Source: JALZKA01 sp963754045
Lineage (GTDB): Bacteria; Actinomycetota; Thermoleophilia; Solirubrobacterales; 70-9
Direction of reading: 5' to 3'
Length of the DNA: 64,000 nt
Assembly (NCBI GenBank): GCA_963754045.1
Contig: CAVWEN010000002.1
Location: 868,001 to 932,000 of the forward strand
Shown here: piece after piece, positions 40,240-48,086 of the stretch
How positions within the stretch are numbered: the first letter of the stretch is position 1
How the letters are laid out: every line of letters starts with the position of its first letter
Notes under the pieces: model-generated
The model's database searches: none
The model's input: only the letters and a program-made list of their open reading frames with translations
What the model was told of the DNA's origin: nothing
Position numbers and translations under genes: made by a program

Positions 40240-41343
40240 ATGCTAGTCGCGGAACTTCAGGAACTGGAGGAGGTTAAGAACCTCCTTACGAAGGGTCAGG
40301 CAGAGGGGGTAATCGCCTACGGGGACGTCGCCACCGCGCTCCGTGAGGTGGATGTGGACGAGGGGGATATCGAGGAGCTCTACGGCTTCATCGAGAGCCA
40401 GGGCGTCGAGCTTGTCGACGACGTCGACCCCGCCCAGAAGCAGAGTCCCGAGGCCGCACAGCGTGCCGAGGGCAAGCGCCGCCGCCGGAAGGCACCGGCC
40501 CTCGACCTGAAGGCCGACATGACCACCGACAGCCTCCAGCTGTTCCTCAAGGACATCGGCAAGGTCCGCCTGCTCACGGCCCAGGAGGAGGTCGACCTCG
40601 CGAAGCGCATCGAGCGCGGCGACCTCGACGCGAAGCAGAAGATGGTCGAATCCAACCTCCGTCTCGTCGTCTCGATCGCCAAGAACTACCGCAACCAGGG
40701 TCTCCCGTTCCTCGACCTGATTCAGGAGGGCACGCTCGGTCTCGTCCGCGCCGCTGAAAAGTTTGATTACCGCAAGGGCTTCAAGTTCTCCACCTACGCG
40801 ACCTGGTGGATTCGCCAGGCGATCGCGCGCGCCCTCGCCGACAAGGCACGGACGATCCGCATCCCCGTGCACGTCGTCGAAAAGCTCAACAAGATTGGCC
40901 GGGCTGAGCGCAAGCTCGTAACCGAGCTCGGCCGTGAGCCCACCCCCGACGAGATCGCCGACGTAACCGGAATCGATCCCGAAGAGGTCGATCAGATCAA
41001 GCGCTCGGCCCAGGCGCCAGTGTCGCTCGAGAAGCCGGTTGGCGACGAGGAGGAATCCGAGTTCGGTCAGTTCATCGCCGACGAGAAGGCGGAGTCGCCG
41101 TTCGATCGCGCTGCCGACCTCCTGACCCAGGAGGCACTGCGCGAGGCCCTCGAGAACCTCTCTTATCGTGAACGCCGCGTGCTCGAACTTCGTTACGGCC
41201 TCGGCGGCGAACACCCCCGCACCCTCGACGAGGTCGGTCGCACCTTCAACGTCACGCGCGAGCGCATTCGCCAGATCGAGAACCAGTCGCTCAAGAAGCT
41301 GCAGTCGCTCGCGGAGGCGCAGAAGCTCCGCGACGTCGCTTGA
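40240..41343 (+). CDS. rpoD: RNA polymerase primary sigma factor
   Basis: A 367-residue sigma-70 of the primary group. Region 1.1 is present (VKNLLTKGQAEGVIAYGDVA). DSLQLFLKDIGKVRLLTAQE is region 1.2. LRLVVSIAKNYRNQGLPFLD and GLVRAAEKFDYRKGFKFSTY, then ATWWIRQAIARALADKARTI, are regions 2.1-2.4. IPVHVVEKLNKIGRAERKLV is region 3. LSYRERRVLELRYGLGGEHP, RTLDEVGRTFNVTRERIRQI and ENQSLKKLQ are region 4 with the -35-reading helix-turn-helix. Region 2.4 should read the TANNNT -10 elements seen throughout the window. The ATG has a weak AGG ribosome site. Confidence 0.96.
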   Translation: MLVAELQELEEVKNLLTKGQAEGVIAYGDVATALREVDVDEGDIEELYGFIESQGVELVDDVDPAQKQSPEAAQRAEGKRRRRKAPALDLKADMTTDSLQLFLKDIGKVRLLTAQEEVDLAKRIERGDLDAKQKMVESNLRLVVSIAKNYRNQGLPFLDLIQEGTLGLVRAAEKFDYRKGFKFSTYATWWIRQAIARALADKARTIRIPVHVVEKLNKIGRAERKLVTELGREPTPDEIADVTGIDPEEVDQIKRSAQAPVSLEKPVGDEEESEFGQFIADEKAESPFDRAADLLTQEALREALENLSYRERRVLELRYGLGGEHPRTLDEVGRTFNVTRERIRQIENQSLKKLQSLAEAQKLRDVA

Positions 41344-42119
41344 GCTCCCGTCCCGCGCTCGAGGTCGCCGAGCTGCACAAGCGCTACCCCACGGGGGTGG
41401 AGGCCCTGCGCGGGGTTTCTCTTGAGATTGCCGAGGGCGAGTTCTTCGGCCTGCTCGGCCCCAATGGTGCCGGCAAGTCGACCCTGATTCATTGCGCGAC
41501 CGGGCTGGCGCGGCCCACGGGCGGGGCGATCCGGATCTTCGGCCACGATGCGATCGAGCACTACGGCGAGGCGCGGCTAGCGGTCGGTCTCGCACCTCAG
41601 GAGATCAACCTCGATTGGTTTCTTACACTCGAGGAGACGCTCGACTACCACGCCGGCTACTTCGGAATGCCAAAGCGCGAGCGCCGCGAGCGCGCGGCGG
41701 AGCTGCTCGACACGTTCTCGCTGACCGACAAGCGCAAGGAGCGCACCCGCACCCTCTCGGGCGGGATGAAACGGCGCCTCGTCCTCGCCCGCGCGCTAAT
41801 GCATCGCCCCCGCCTGTTGATCCTCGATGAGCCGACCGCTGGTGTCGATATCGAGCTGCGGCTCGAGCTCTGGCGGTACGTGCAGCAGATCAACGCGGAG
41901 GGCACGACGATTTTGCTCACCACCCACTACCTCGAGGAGGCCGAGCGCCTCTGCGACCGCATCGCCTTCATCAGCGAGGGACAGATCGCCGCGACTGGCT
42001 CGACCGACGAGCTCGCGTCGCGCTACGGCGTCGCCTCCCTCGAGGATGCGTACCTGGAGCTGGTCGGGCGCAACGAGCTGTCCCGGTCGCACGTTCCGGT
42101 CGAGGAGATCGCCGGGTGA
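41340..42119 (+). CDS. ABC-2 type exporter, ATP-binding subunit
   Basis: A 259-residue ATPase of an ABC-2 exporter similar to NodI/DrrA. Walker A is GPNGAGKSTLIH, Q-loop VGLAPQEINLDW, signature TLSGGMKRRLVLARAL, Walker B LLILDEPTAGVDIE and His-switch LLTTHYLEEAERL. The TTG start overlaps the stop of the sigma factor gene (TTGA), tying an exporter to the primary sigma factor in one operon. The transported molecule is unknown. Confidence 0.9.
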   Translation: MSSRPALEVAELHKRYPTGVEALRGVSLEIAEGEFFGLLGPNGAGKSTLIHCATGLARPTGGAIRIFGHDAIEHYGEARLAVGLAPQEINLDWFLTLEETLDYHAGYFGMPKRERRERAAELLDTFSLTDKRKERTRTLSGGMKRRLVLARALMHRPRLLILDEPTAGVDIELRLELWRYVQQINAEGTTILLTTHYLEEAERLCDRIAFISEGQIAATGSTDELASRYGVASLEDAYLELVGRNELSRSHVPVEEIAG

Positions 42120-42892
42120 TCCCGCTGACCGCCACCCAGATCCGCTTTCTCAGCCTCTGGCGCCGCGAGCTCAATCGCTTCCTGAAGATCAAGCGGCAGA
42201 CGATCGGCGCACCGCTCCTGGAGACCTTCCTCTACATCTCGGTCTTCGGGGCCGCGCTGGGAACGCGCATCAACGAGCTCGAGGGATTCGACTACGTCGT
42301 CTTCGTGATCCCAGGCCTGGTGATGATGGCCTGGGCAATCAACGCGTTCTCGAACAACGCCTCGTCGATCCTCCAGCAGAAGTTTCAGGGTGCGATCCAA
42401 GACCAGCTCTCCTCGCCGGCGTCGCCGCTGGAGCTCTTGATGGCGTTCTCGCTCGGCGGCTTTACCCGAGGGCTTGTGGTCGCGATGCTGACCGTGACCG
42501 CATCGGCGTTCCTCGTCGACCTCCCGATCGAGCACGTCCTAGTCCTGATCCCGAGTCTGATCCTGGTCGGGTTCTTCTTCTCGCAGCTGGGGGTGTTGAT
42601 CGGGGTGCGCGCGGAGCAGTTCGACGACGTGGCGCTGGCCCAGACCTTCGTCCTGCAGCCGCTGATCTTCCTCGGTGGCGTCTTCTACTCGGCGTCGCTG
42701 TTGCCGGAGCCGTTCCAGACCCTGACCCACTTCAACCCCGTCTACTACATGATCGCCCTGGTGCGGTACGGGTTTCTGGGCTACGCCGAAGCGAGCGTGG
42801 CGCTCTCGCTCGGAGCGCTCACGCTCGCCACTGCCGTTCTGTTCGCGGTGAACCTGCAGTTGTTTCGAAACGGCTACAAGCTCAGGGCCTAG
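42116..42892 (+). CDS. ABC-2 type exporter, permease subunit
   Basis: A 258-residue permease with six hydrophobic helices (for example FVIPGLVMMAWAINAFSNNA, VVAMLTVTASAFLVDLP, VLVLIPSLILVGFFFSQLGV, LQPLIFLGGVFYSASLLPEP). The SSASP... region LQQKFQGAIQDQLSSPASPL is characteristic of ABC-2 proteins of the NodJ/DrrB type. GTG 42116 overlaps the ATPase stop as GTGA. It forms the membrane half of the exporter. Confidence 0.9.
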   Translation: MIPLTATQIRFLSLWRRELNRFLKIKRQTIGAPLLETFLYISVFGAALGTRINELEGFDYVVFVIPGLVMMAWAINAFSNNASSILQQKFQGAIQDQLSSPASPLELLMAFSLGGFTRGLVVAMLTVTASAFLVDLPIEHVLVLIPSLILVGFFFSQLGVLIGVRAEQFDDVALAQTFVLQPLIFLGGVFYSASLLPEPFQTLTHFNPVYYMIALVRYGFLGYAEASVALSLGALTLATAVLFAVNLQLFRNGYKLRA

Positions 42893-42904
42893 GCCCTTCC
42901 GCGT

Positions 42905-43237
42905 CTAGTCGTCGTCGGGGCCCGACTCGTCCTCGCCCGCGGCGTCCGTCTCCGAGCCAACCACGTTCAAATCGGAGTCGAGCTGCACGTCGACTTGATC
43001 ACCGCGCTCGAGCGTGACCTCCACCTCGTAGCGACTCTCCTCGTCGCCGACCTCGGTGTCGGTCACCGTGCCGCCGCCGGTTTCGGCGAGCGCAGCAGCC
43101 GACGCCGCTTCGAGGGTTGACCCCTTGATCGGCGCCTCGCGGTCGGACTCGCCACCCGCGGTGGCGATCGCCACCGCGCCTGCGCCTGCTGCCACGACCG
43201 ACGCGATCGCGACTCCTGCCTTGGTCCTCTTGTTCAT
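42905..43237 (-). CDS. PepSY-domain exported protein
   Basis: A 110-residue exported protein. Signal-like helix KAGVAIASVVAAGAGAVAIA (residues about 5-24) precedes a PepSY domain: LEAASAAALAETGGGTVTDT and ESRYEVEVTLERGDQVDVQL, then an acidic tail. PepSY proteins act in the envelope as inhibitors or folding helpers; here the target is unknown. AGGAGA 5 bases before the ATG sets the start. The tandem site at 43287-43303 puts it under likely control of the neighbouring response regulator. Confidence 0.82.
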   Translation of the reverse strand: MNKRTKAGVAIASVVAAGAGAVAIATAGGESDREAPIKGSTLEAASAAALAETGGGTVTDTEVGDEESRYEVEVTLERGDQVDVQLDSDLNVVGSETDAAGEDESGPDDD

Positions 43238-43286
43238 TTCGGTCTCCTGTTCGATGACTGGGTTGTCGCTAGTTTCCCCGTGGCCT

Positions 43287-43303
43287 GTGAAATCACGATG
43301 AAA
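43287..43303 (-). promoter_or_regulatory. Candidate response-regulator box, direct repeat at 11-base period
   Basis: GTGAAA (43287-43292) and ATGAAA (43298-43303) are spaced exactly 11 bases, like the sites at 45340-45386. It lies 50 bases upstream of the PepSY gene and overlaps the end of the kinase gene. Confidence 0.5.
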
Positions 43304-44627
43304 AACGCAGGGACGGCAATTCGAGCCACACCTCGGCGCCACCATCGGGTCGGTTGCGCGCCGCCGCCCGGCCGGCGTGTGCCTCGGCGATCGCGGCAAC
43401 GATCGCGAGTCCGAGGCCGGATCCGCCTCGTCCGCGCGCCTCGTCGCCGCGGCTGAAGCGCTCGAACGCGCGCGGCAGGAAGCCGTCGGGGAAGCCGGAC
43501 CCCTCGTCGCCGACACACAGGATTGCGCTGCCGTCGTCGGCAGGTCGGGCGGCGAGGGTGATCGTCCCGCCGCCGTGGCGAAGCGCGTTCTCGACGAGGT
43601 TCGTCAGGGCCTGCTCGATGCGCAGCCTGTCGCCCGTCACGGCGACGGATTCGGGAATGTCCACCGCCAGGCGGCGCTTGACGCCACTCACCCGTTCCGC
43701 GTGACGCGTCGCCACCCCTTCCAGCAGCTCGCGCGCGTCGAGCTCGGTGCAATCAAGCGCGATCGCGCCACCATCGGACCGCGCGACCACCAGCAGATCG
43801 TCGGCCAACTGCGCCAGTCGGTCGACCTCGGCGATCCCGGAGGCGATCGCGGCTCGAAGCTCTGACTCGTCGGCGGCGTAGCGCTGGGCGACCTCCAACT
43901 CCGTCTTGTGCAGGGCAAGGGGGGTGCGCAGCTCATGGCTCGCGTCGTCGACGAAACGACGCTCGCGCTCGACTGCCCCCTCGAGGCGATCGAGCATCTC
44001 GTTCAGTGTCGCGCCGAGGCGCCGCAGCTCGTCGTCGGGAGTGGGAAGGACGAGGCGCTCACCGCGACGCCCACGGCCGATCGCGGACGCCTGGCTGCGC
44101 ATCCGCTCGACCGGTCGGAGCGCCCGGCCCGCCGCCCAGTAGCCGGCCGCGGCAGCCAGTGCCAGCGCAGCCGGGCCACCAAGCGTGAGCAGAAGGGCAA
44201 GGTTTGCCAGCGAGTCGTCACGGTCCTCGAGGGTCGCGCCCGCGACGGCGACCCGGCCACCCCCTATCGGGCGGGCGAGCACCCGGACCCGGCCATCGAG
44301 CCCGTCGAGACGTTCAAGAACCCGGGTGCCCGACTCACCGGCGCCGAGCACAGGCGCGTCGAGCTGGTCGGTAGTCAGATCCAGGGCTCCGTCGACTCCG
44401 ATCACTTGGACGAAGCTGTCCTCCGGATCGAGCGGCTGATCGAGAACTCCGCTGGAGGCGGGACGTGCGGCGACGTCGGCGACCCGCACCTCGAGGGTGT
44501 CGGTGATCGACTCGTCGAGCTGTTCGGCAGTGCGCAGGTAGACGAAAGTTCCGAATCCCGCCAGCACGAGCGCGACCGCCGCCGTGAACGCCAGCGTCAC
44601 CCGGACGCGAATCGGCAGGCGCGCCAT
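43293..44627 (-). CDS. Two-component sensor histidine kinase
   Basis: A 444-residue membrane sensor kinase. Helix 1 (VRVTLAFTAAVALVLAGFG), an exported domain of about 110 residues (AEQLDESITDTLEVRVADVA onward), helix 2 (LALLLTLGGPAALALAAAAG), a HAMP linker (GRALRPVERMRSQASAI), then the H-box FVDDASHELRTPLALHKTEL with the phosphorylated His. N-box is LTNLVENALRHGGGTI, G1 CVGDEGSGFPDG and G2 GGSGLGLAIVAAIA. ATG 44627 overlaps the regulator stop (TGATG); GTG 44630 is an equally placed alternative. It phosphorylates the adjacent regulator. The signal is unknown. Confidence 0.93.
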   Translation of the reverse strand: MARLPIRVRVTLAFTAAVALVLAGFGTFVYLRTAEQLDESITDTLEVRVADVAARPASSGVLDQPLDPEDSFVQVIGVDGALDLTTDQLDAPVLGAGESGTRVLERLDGLDGRVRVLARPIGGGRVAVAGATLEDRDDSLANLALLLTLGGPAALALAAAAGYWAAGRALRPVERMRSQASAIGRGRRGERLVLPTPDDELRRLGATLNEMLDRLEGAVERERRFVDDASHELRTPLALHKTELEVAQRYAADESELRAAIASGIAEVDRLAQLADDLLVVARSDGGAIALDCTELDARELLEGVATRHAERVSGVKRRLAVDIPESVAVTGDRLRIEQALTNLVENALRHGGGTITLAARPADDGSAILCVGDEGSGFPDGFLPRAFERFSRGDEARGRGGSGLGLAIVAAIAEAHAGRAAARNRPDGGAEVWLELPSLRFSS

Positions 44628-45316
44628 CACGAGCCGTCGCTGCCTCCGTCGGCACGCAGCCGGTAGCCGGCGCCCCTTACCGTTTCGATCGACCGCACTC
44701 CGAAGGGCTTGTCGACCTTCGCCCGCAGGAAGCGCACGTAGGAATCGACGACGTTCGAGCGATTCTCGTACTCGTAGTCCCAGGCGTGTTCGAGCAGCTC
44801 GAACCGCGAGAGCACCTCGCCGGGTCGGCGCATGAAGGTGGCCAGGAGCGAGTGCTCCTTGGCCGAGAGCTCGATCTCGTCTTCGCCTCGCCAGGCACGG
44901 TGCGTGGCGGGGTCCAGTCTCAGGTCGCCGGCACGGAGTTCGGTCGGTCGCTCCGGCCCGCCGCGCCGGACCAGCGCTCGGATGCGGGCCAGCAGCTCCG
45001 CGTATGAGAAGGGCTTGGTCATGTAGTCGTCGGCGCCCGCGTCGAGGCCTGCGATCCGATCGGGCACCGCGTCGCGTGCGGTCAGCATCAGCACGGGCGA
45101 CCAGGTTCCGGCCTCGCGAAGCTGTCGGCATACCCTGAAGCCGTCGAGCTTGGGCAGCATCACGTCGAGCACGATTGCGTCGTACTCGGTGGCCTGCCCG
45201 CGCGACAATGCGGACTCGCCGTCGCCGACGACGTCCACGGCCATACCCTCGCGCTCGAAGCCGCGCTTCAGCAATGCGGCGAGCTTGCGCTCGTCCTCGG
45301 CAAGCAAGATCCTCAT
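44627..45316 (-). CDS. Two-component response regulator, OmpR/PhoB family
   Basis: A 229-residue regulator. Receiver: MRILLAEDERKLAALLKRGF, phosphorylated Asp in AIVLDVMLPKLDGF (about residue 51), Thr in VLMLTARDAV and Lys in DYMTKPFSYAELLAR. Winged-helix output: RAGDLRLDPATHRAWRGEDE, LSAKEHSLLATFMRRPGEVL, and the recognition helix ENRSNVVDSYVRFLRAKVD with the wing VRGAGYRL. ATG 45316 begins the canonical receiver; 45349 adds 11 residues. It is divergent from a lipoprotein gene, and the region between holds apparent target sites, suggesting control of itself and the lipoprotein. Confidence 0.93.
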   Translation of the reverse strand: MRILLAEDERKLAALLKRGFEREGMAVDVVGDGESALSRGQATEYDAIVLDVMLPKLDGFRVCRQLREAGTWSPVLMLTARDAVPDRIAGLDAGADDYMTKPFSYAELLARIRALVRRGGPERPTELRAGDLRLDPATHRAWRGEDEIELSAKEHSLLATFMRRPGEVLSRFELLEHAWDYEYENRSNVVDSYVRFLRAKVDKPFGVRSIETVRGAGYRLRADGGSDGS

Positions 45317-45339
45317 CAAATGGAGCCTCTCCTGCCCGA

Positions 45340-45386
45340 ATGAAAGCAAGATGAAAGGCGTTCGACCTGTTTCACGAATCTTTCAT
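45340..45386. promoter_or_regulatory. Two response-regulator boxes in the divergent region
   Basis: ATGAAAG at 45340-45346 and again at 45351-45357 (11-base period). In the opposite orientation, TTTCAC at 45370-45375 and TTTCAT at 45381-45386 (also 11). OmpR-family dimers bind direct repeats with this period. The two boxes face the regulator gene and the lipoprotein gene. Confidence 0.6.
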
Positions 45387-45432
45387 CGTCGCCGCGCGAT
45401 AACAGCTGCGTCAACGAACCGAGGAGTTTCCG

Positions 45433-46224
45433 ATGCGAACAGTTCACACACGCAAGTTCCGGTCCGTCGTGTCCCTGGCCGTCGCAGCAGCGCTCGCGCT
45501 GCTGGTCGGCGCCTGTGGTGGCGACGAGAACGACGTCGCGGCGGCGCCACCCGACCCAAGCGCCGGGCTACCCCAGGGCAGTGAGCCCGCCCAGCTCGAT
45601 CCGGCCGAGTTCACGACCGAGATCGACAACCCCTACCTGCCGCTAGCGGTCGGGAGCCGCTGGGTCTACAGAGAGACCGCCGACGGCGAGCCCGATCAGG
45701 AGGTAGTCGTCGAGGTGACCGATCAGACCAAGACGATTGCGAACGGGGTGGAGGCCGTTGTCGTTCGCGACACCGTTACCGAGGGCGGCAAACCGGTCGA
45801 GGTAACCGACGACTGGTACGCCCAGGACGCCGAGGGCAACGTCTGGTATCTCGGCGAGGACACGGCCGAGTACGAGAACGGCAAGATCAGTACGCGCAAG
45901 GGCTCGTTCGAGGCCGGCGTGGACGGTGCCGAGGCCGGAATTGCGATGCTCGGGAATCCGCAGGTTGGCATGGCCTACCGTCAGGAGTACTACGAGGGCG
46001 AGGCCGAGGACGAGGCCGTCGTGCTCAGCCTCGACGAGAAGGCCGAGTCGCCCACGGGCTACTACCCCGAGACCCTGATGACCAAGGACCTGGTGCCCAC
46101 CGAGCCCAAGGTCTCCGAGCACAAGTTCTACGCCGAGGGTGTGGGCCTGGTGCTTGCGCTCAAGCACTCCGGCGGCGAGGGGCGTGAAGCGCTCGTGAGC
46201 TTCACGCCCGGTTCCGGCGCCTAG
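45433..46224 (+). CDS. Lipoprotein of unknown function
   Basis: A 263-residue lipoprotein. Signal peptide VVSLAVAAALALLVGACGGD with the lipobox VGAC (Cys about 29), then a Pro/Glu linker. The mature part has NPYLPLAVGSRWVYRETADG, VVVRDTVTEGGKPVEVTDDW, YAQDAEGNVWYLGEDTAEYE and HKFYAEGVGLVLALKHSGGE. These W-Y and YAQD-G-NVWYLGE blocks recur in exported actinobacterial proteins whose role is not known. Control by the divergent two-component system is likely from the repeats between them. A hairpin follows the stop. Confidence 0.82.
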   Translation: MRTVHTRKFRSVVSLAVAAALALLVGACGGDENDVAAAPPDPSAGLPQGSEPAQLDPAEFTTEIDNPYLPLAVGSRWVYRETADGEPDQEVVVEVTDQTKTIANGVEAVVVRDTVTEGGKPVEVTDDWYAQDAEGNVWYLGEDTAEYENGKISTRKGSFEAGVDGAEAGIAMLGNPQVGMAYRQEYYEGEAEDEAVVLSLDEKAESPTGYYPETLMTKDLVPTEPKVSEHKFYAEGVGLVLALKHSGGEGREALVSFTPGSGA

Positions 46225-46232
46225 CCAGCAGA

Positions 46233-46270
46233 TGAAGGGTAGTGGTGGTCTCGGCCACCACAACCCTTCA
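46233..46270 (+). terminator. Hairpin terminator after the lipoprotein gene
   Basis: TGAAGGGTAGTGGTGG (46233-46248) pairs with CCACCACAACCCTTCA (46255-46270), 16 positions with one mismatch and a 6-base loop. No T-run. Confidence 0.6.
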
Positions 46271-46388
46271 CTAGGCGCTGGTGGTGTAGCTAGACGCGGA
46301 GCGGCGCGATCACTGGGCTTTCTGCCGAGCCCCAGCGCGGCGTCCACCGCGCTCAAGCGTTGGGCGTCGGCGCCCGATAGCCCTAGTG

Positions 46389-47531
46389 ATGGCTTTCGAC
46401 ATCGATGCAGCGCTGCGTTACGTGGTCGAGCGCGAGGGGTCGGACCTGCACATCAAGGTGCCGGCGCCGCCGATGGCCCGCATCCATGGCGAGCTGCGCC
46501 CGCTGGCGGGCGCCGAGCCGCTCTCGGAAGAAGACACCGACGCGGCGCTCGCGCACATCTGTCATGACCCGAGCCTGCTCGAGGAGTTCTCGAAGGTCGG
46601 TGAAGCGGACTTCTCCTACGACCTGCCGGGCGTCTCGCGGTTCCGGGTAAACGCGTTCCGCCAGCGCGGCTACGTCTCGATCGCCTGCCGTGCGATTCCC
46701 TTCCAGGTGCGCACGATCGACGACCTTGGGCTGCCTCCGGTGATCGGCGAGCTCGCGGGCGAGCAACGCGGGATCATCCTGCTCACGGGCACGACCGGGT
46801 CGGGCAAGTCGACGACCCTGGCGGCCATGCTCGACCAGATCAACTCGCGGACCGCGAAGCACATCGTCACCCTCGAGGACCCGATCGAGTACCTGCATCG
46901 CGACAAGCTCTCAATCATCAACCAGCGCGAGGTCGGGCAGGACACCGAGAGCTTCGCCCGCGCCATGCGCCGCGTCCTGCGCCAGGACCCCGACGTGATC
47001 CTGATCGGCGAGATGCGCGACGAGGAGACGGTCCGCACGGCGCTCTCGGCGGCCGAGACCGGCCACCTCGTTCTCTCGACGCTCCACACCCTGGACGCGA
47101 CCGAGACGATCAACCGCATCATCGACTTCTTCCCGCCCCACCTCCAGCAGCAGGCGCGGGTGATGCTCGCCTCGACCCTGCGCGGCGTCGTCGGGCAGCG
47201 ACTCATGCCCAGGGCCGGCGGTGAGGGCCGCGTTGCCGTCTGCGAGGTGATGGTGGTGACCGGCCGCGTCCAGGACCTGATTCTCAACCCGAACGAAACC
47301 GGCCGCATCACCGAGGTGATCGCCGAGGGCGAGTACTACGGGATGCAGACGTTCGATCAGGCTCTGCTCAAGCATGTGATGGCGGGCAATGTCGACGAGG
47401 TTGCCGCGATGGATATGGCCTCGAGCCCACACGACTTCAAGCTGATGCTGGAGGCTCAGGGCCAGCGCGCCAGTGGCATCGAGCAGTTGATGGGCGACCG
47501 CGACGAGAACGCCGCCGAGCTCTTGCGATAG
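46389..47531 (+). CDS. PilT-like type IV pilus motor ATPase
   Basis: A 380-residue GspE-superfamily ATPase of the PilT class. DIDAALRYVVEREGSDLHIK is the PilT N-terminal domain. Walker A is LLTGTTGSGKSTTLAAMLD, the Asp box includes KHIVTLEDPIEYLH, Walker B is PDVILIGEMRDEETVRTALS and the His box is ETGHLVLSTLHTLDATETI. The AIRNLIRE retraction motif of true PilT is replaced by GRVQDLILNPNE, so retraction activity is uncertain. Starts GTG 46386 and ATG 46389 are adjacent. No other pilus gene is next to it, but the pilin-like protein at 26.5 kb is in the same window. Confidence 0.88.
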   Translation: MAFDIDAALRYVVEREGSDLHIKVPAPPMARIHGELRPLAGAEPLSEEDTDAALAHICHDPSLLEEFSKVGEADFSYDLPGVSRFRVNAFRQRGYVSIACRAIPFQVRTIDDLGLPPVIGELAGEQRGIILLTGTTGSGKSTTLAAMLDQINSRTAKHIVTLEDPIEYLHRDKLSIINQREVGQDTESFARAMRRVLRQDPDVILIGEMRDEETVRTALSAAETGHLVLSTLHTLDATETINRIIDFFPPHLQQQARVMLASTLRGVVGQRLMPRAGGEGRVAVCEVMVVTGRVQDLILNPNETGRITEVIAEGEYYGMQTFDQALLKHVMAGNVDEVAAMDMASSPHDFKLMLEAQGQRASGIEQLMGDRDENAAELLR

Positions 47532-47556
47532 TCACTTCATTAGGTAAAGCATTGGG

Positions 47557-47562
47557 TATACT
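47557..47562 (+). promoter_or_regulatory. -10 TATACT of the HxlR-type regulator gene
   Basis: TATACT in an AT-rich stretch, 48 bases before the ATG, the best match to a sigma-70 -10 in the window. A direct repeat ATTAGGTAAAGC / ATTGGGTATACT around it may be the autoregulatory operator. Confidence 0.5.
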
Positions 47563-47610
47563 CGGCTCCACGGGCCGGGTTGGAGAGACCCGCTACCGGC
47601 CCGGTAACCG

Positions 47611-47967
47611 ATGGATCGCACATGCCCCGTCTGTAGGACCGCCGAGATCATCTCGGGCAAGTGGACACTTCTCGTGATCCGCGACCTCGCCGACTCTTCG
47701 AAGCGCTTTTGCGAGCTCGAGCGCTCGCTGGAGGGAATCAGTCCGCGAACCCTCTCGCTGCGACTGCGCGCACTCGAAGAGCACGACATCGTCGCCCGTC
47801 ACACCTTCCCGGAGGTCCCGCCCCGCGTCGAGTACGCGCTAACGGTCAAGGGCAAGGCCTTGGTGCCGCTGATCGAGGACATGCGCAGCTACGGTCGCCA
47901 CTGGCTCGACGGCGCGCCCGTGGCAGCCGAAGAGCGCGACCGCGCTCACGCCACCGTCGCTGTCTAG
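47611..47967 (+). CDS. HxlR-family transcriptional regulator
   Basis: A 118-residue winged-helix regulator. CPVCRTAEIISGKWTLLVIR is the hallmark N-terminus with the family Cys, then LERSLEGISPRTLSLRLRAL (recognition helix) and FPEVPPRVEYALTVKGKALV (wing). HxlR proteins often sense oxidative or aldehyde stress through the Cys. ATG 47611 is the only start near the Cys. The next plus-strand gene (HEPN-like protein) begins 119 bases downstream; whether they share a transcript is unclear. Confidence 0.9.
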   Translation: MDRTCPVCRTAEIISGKWTLLVIRDLADSSKRFCELERSLEGISPRTLSLRLRALEEHDIVARHTFPEVPPRVEYALTVKGKALVPLIEDMRSYGRHWLDGAPVAAEERDRAHATVAV

Positions 47968-48086
47968 CCGACCAAACCTCGAACGTCCGCGAGCCATCGC
48001 CACACGGTGCCTGACGGACGCTTGGCGGGTCTGTGCAAGCTCCGTTGCATCGCAGGAACGCCCCGGGTGACGGGGAAGCCTGCCGC

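Noticed and set aside
46280..46370. Possible tRNA-like segment after the lipoprotein gene
   Set aside because: GTGGTGTAGCTAGACGCGG resembles a tRNA 5' half, but no acceptor stem, anticodon arm or T-loop could be folded.
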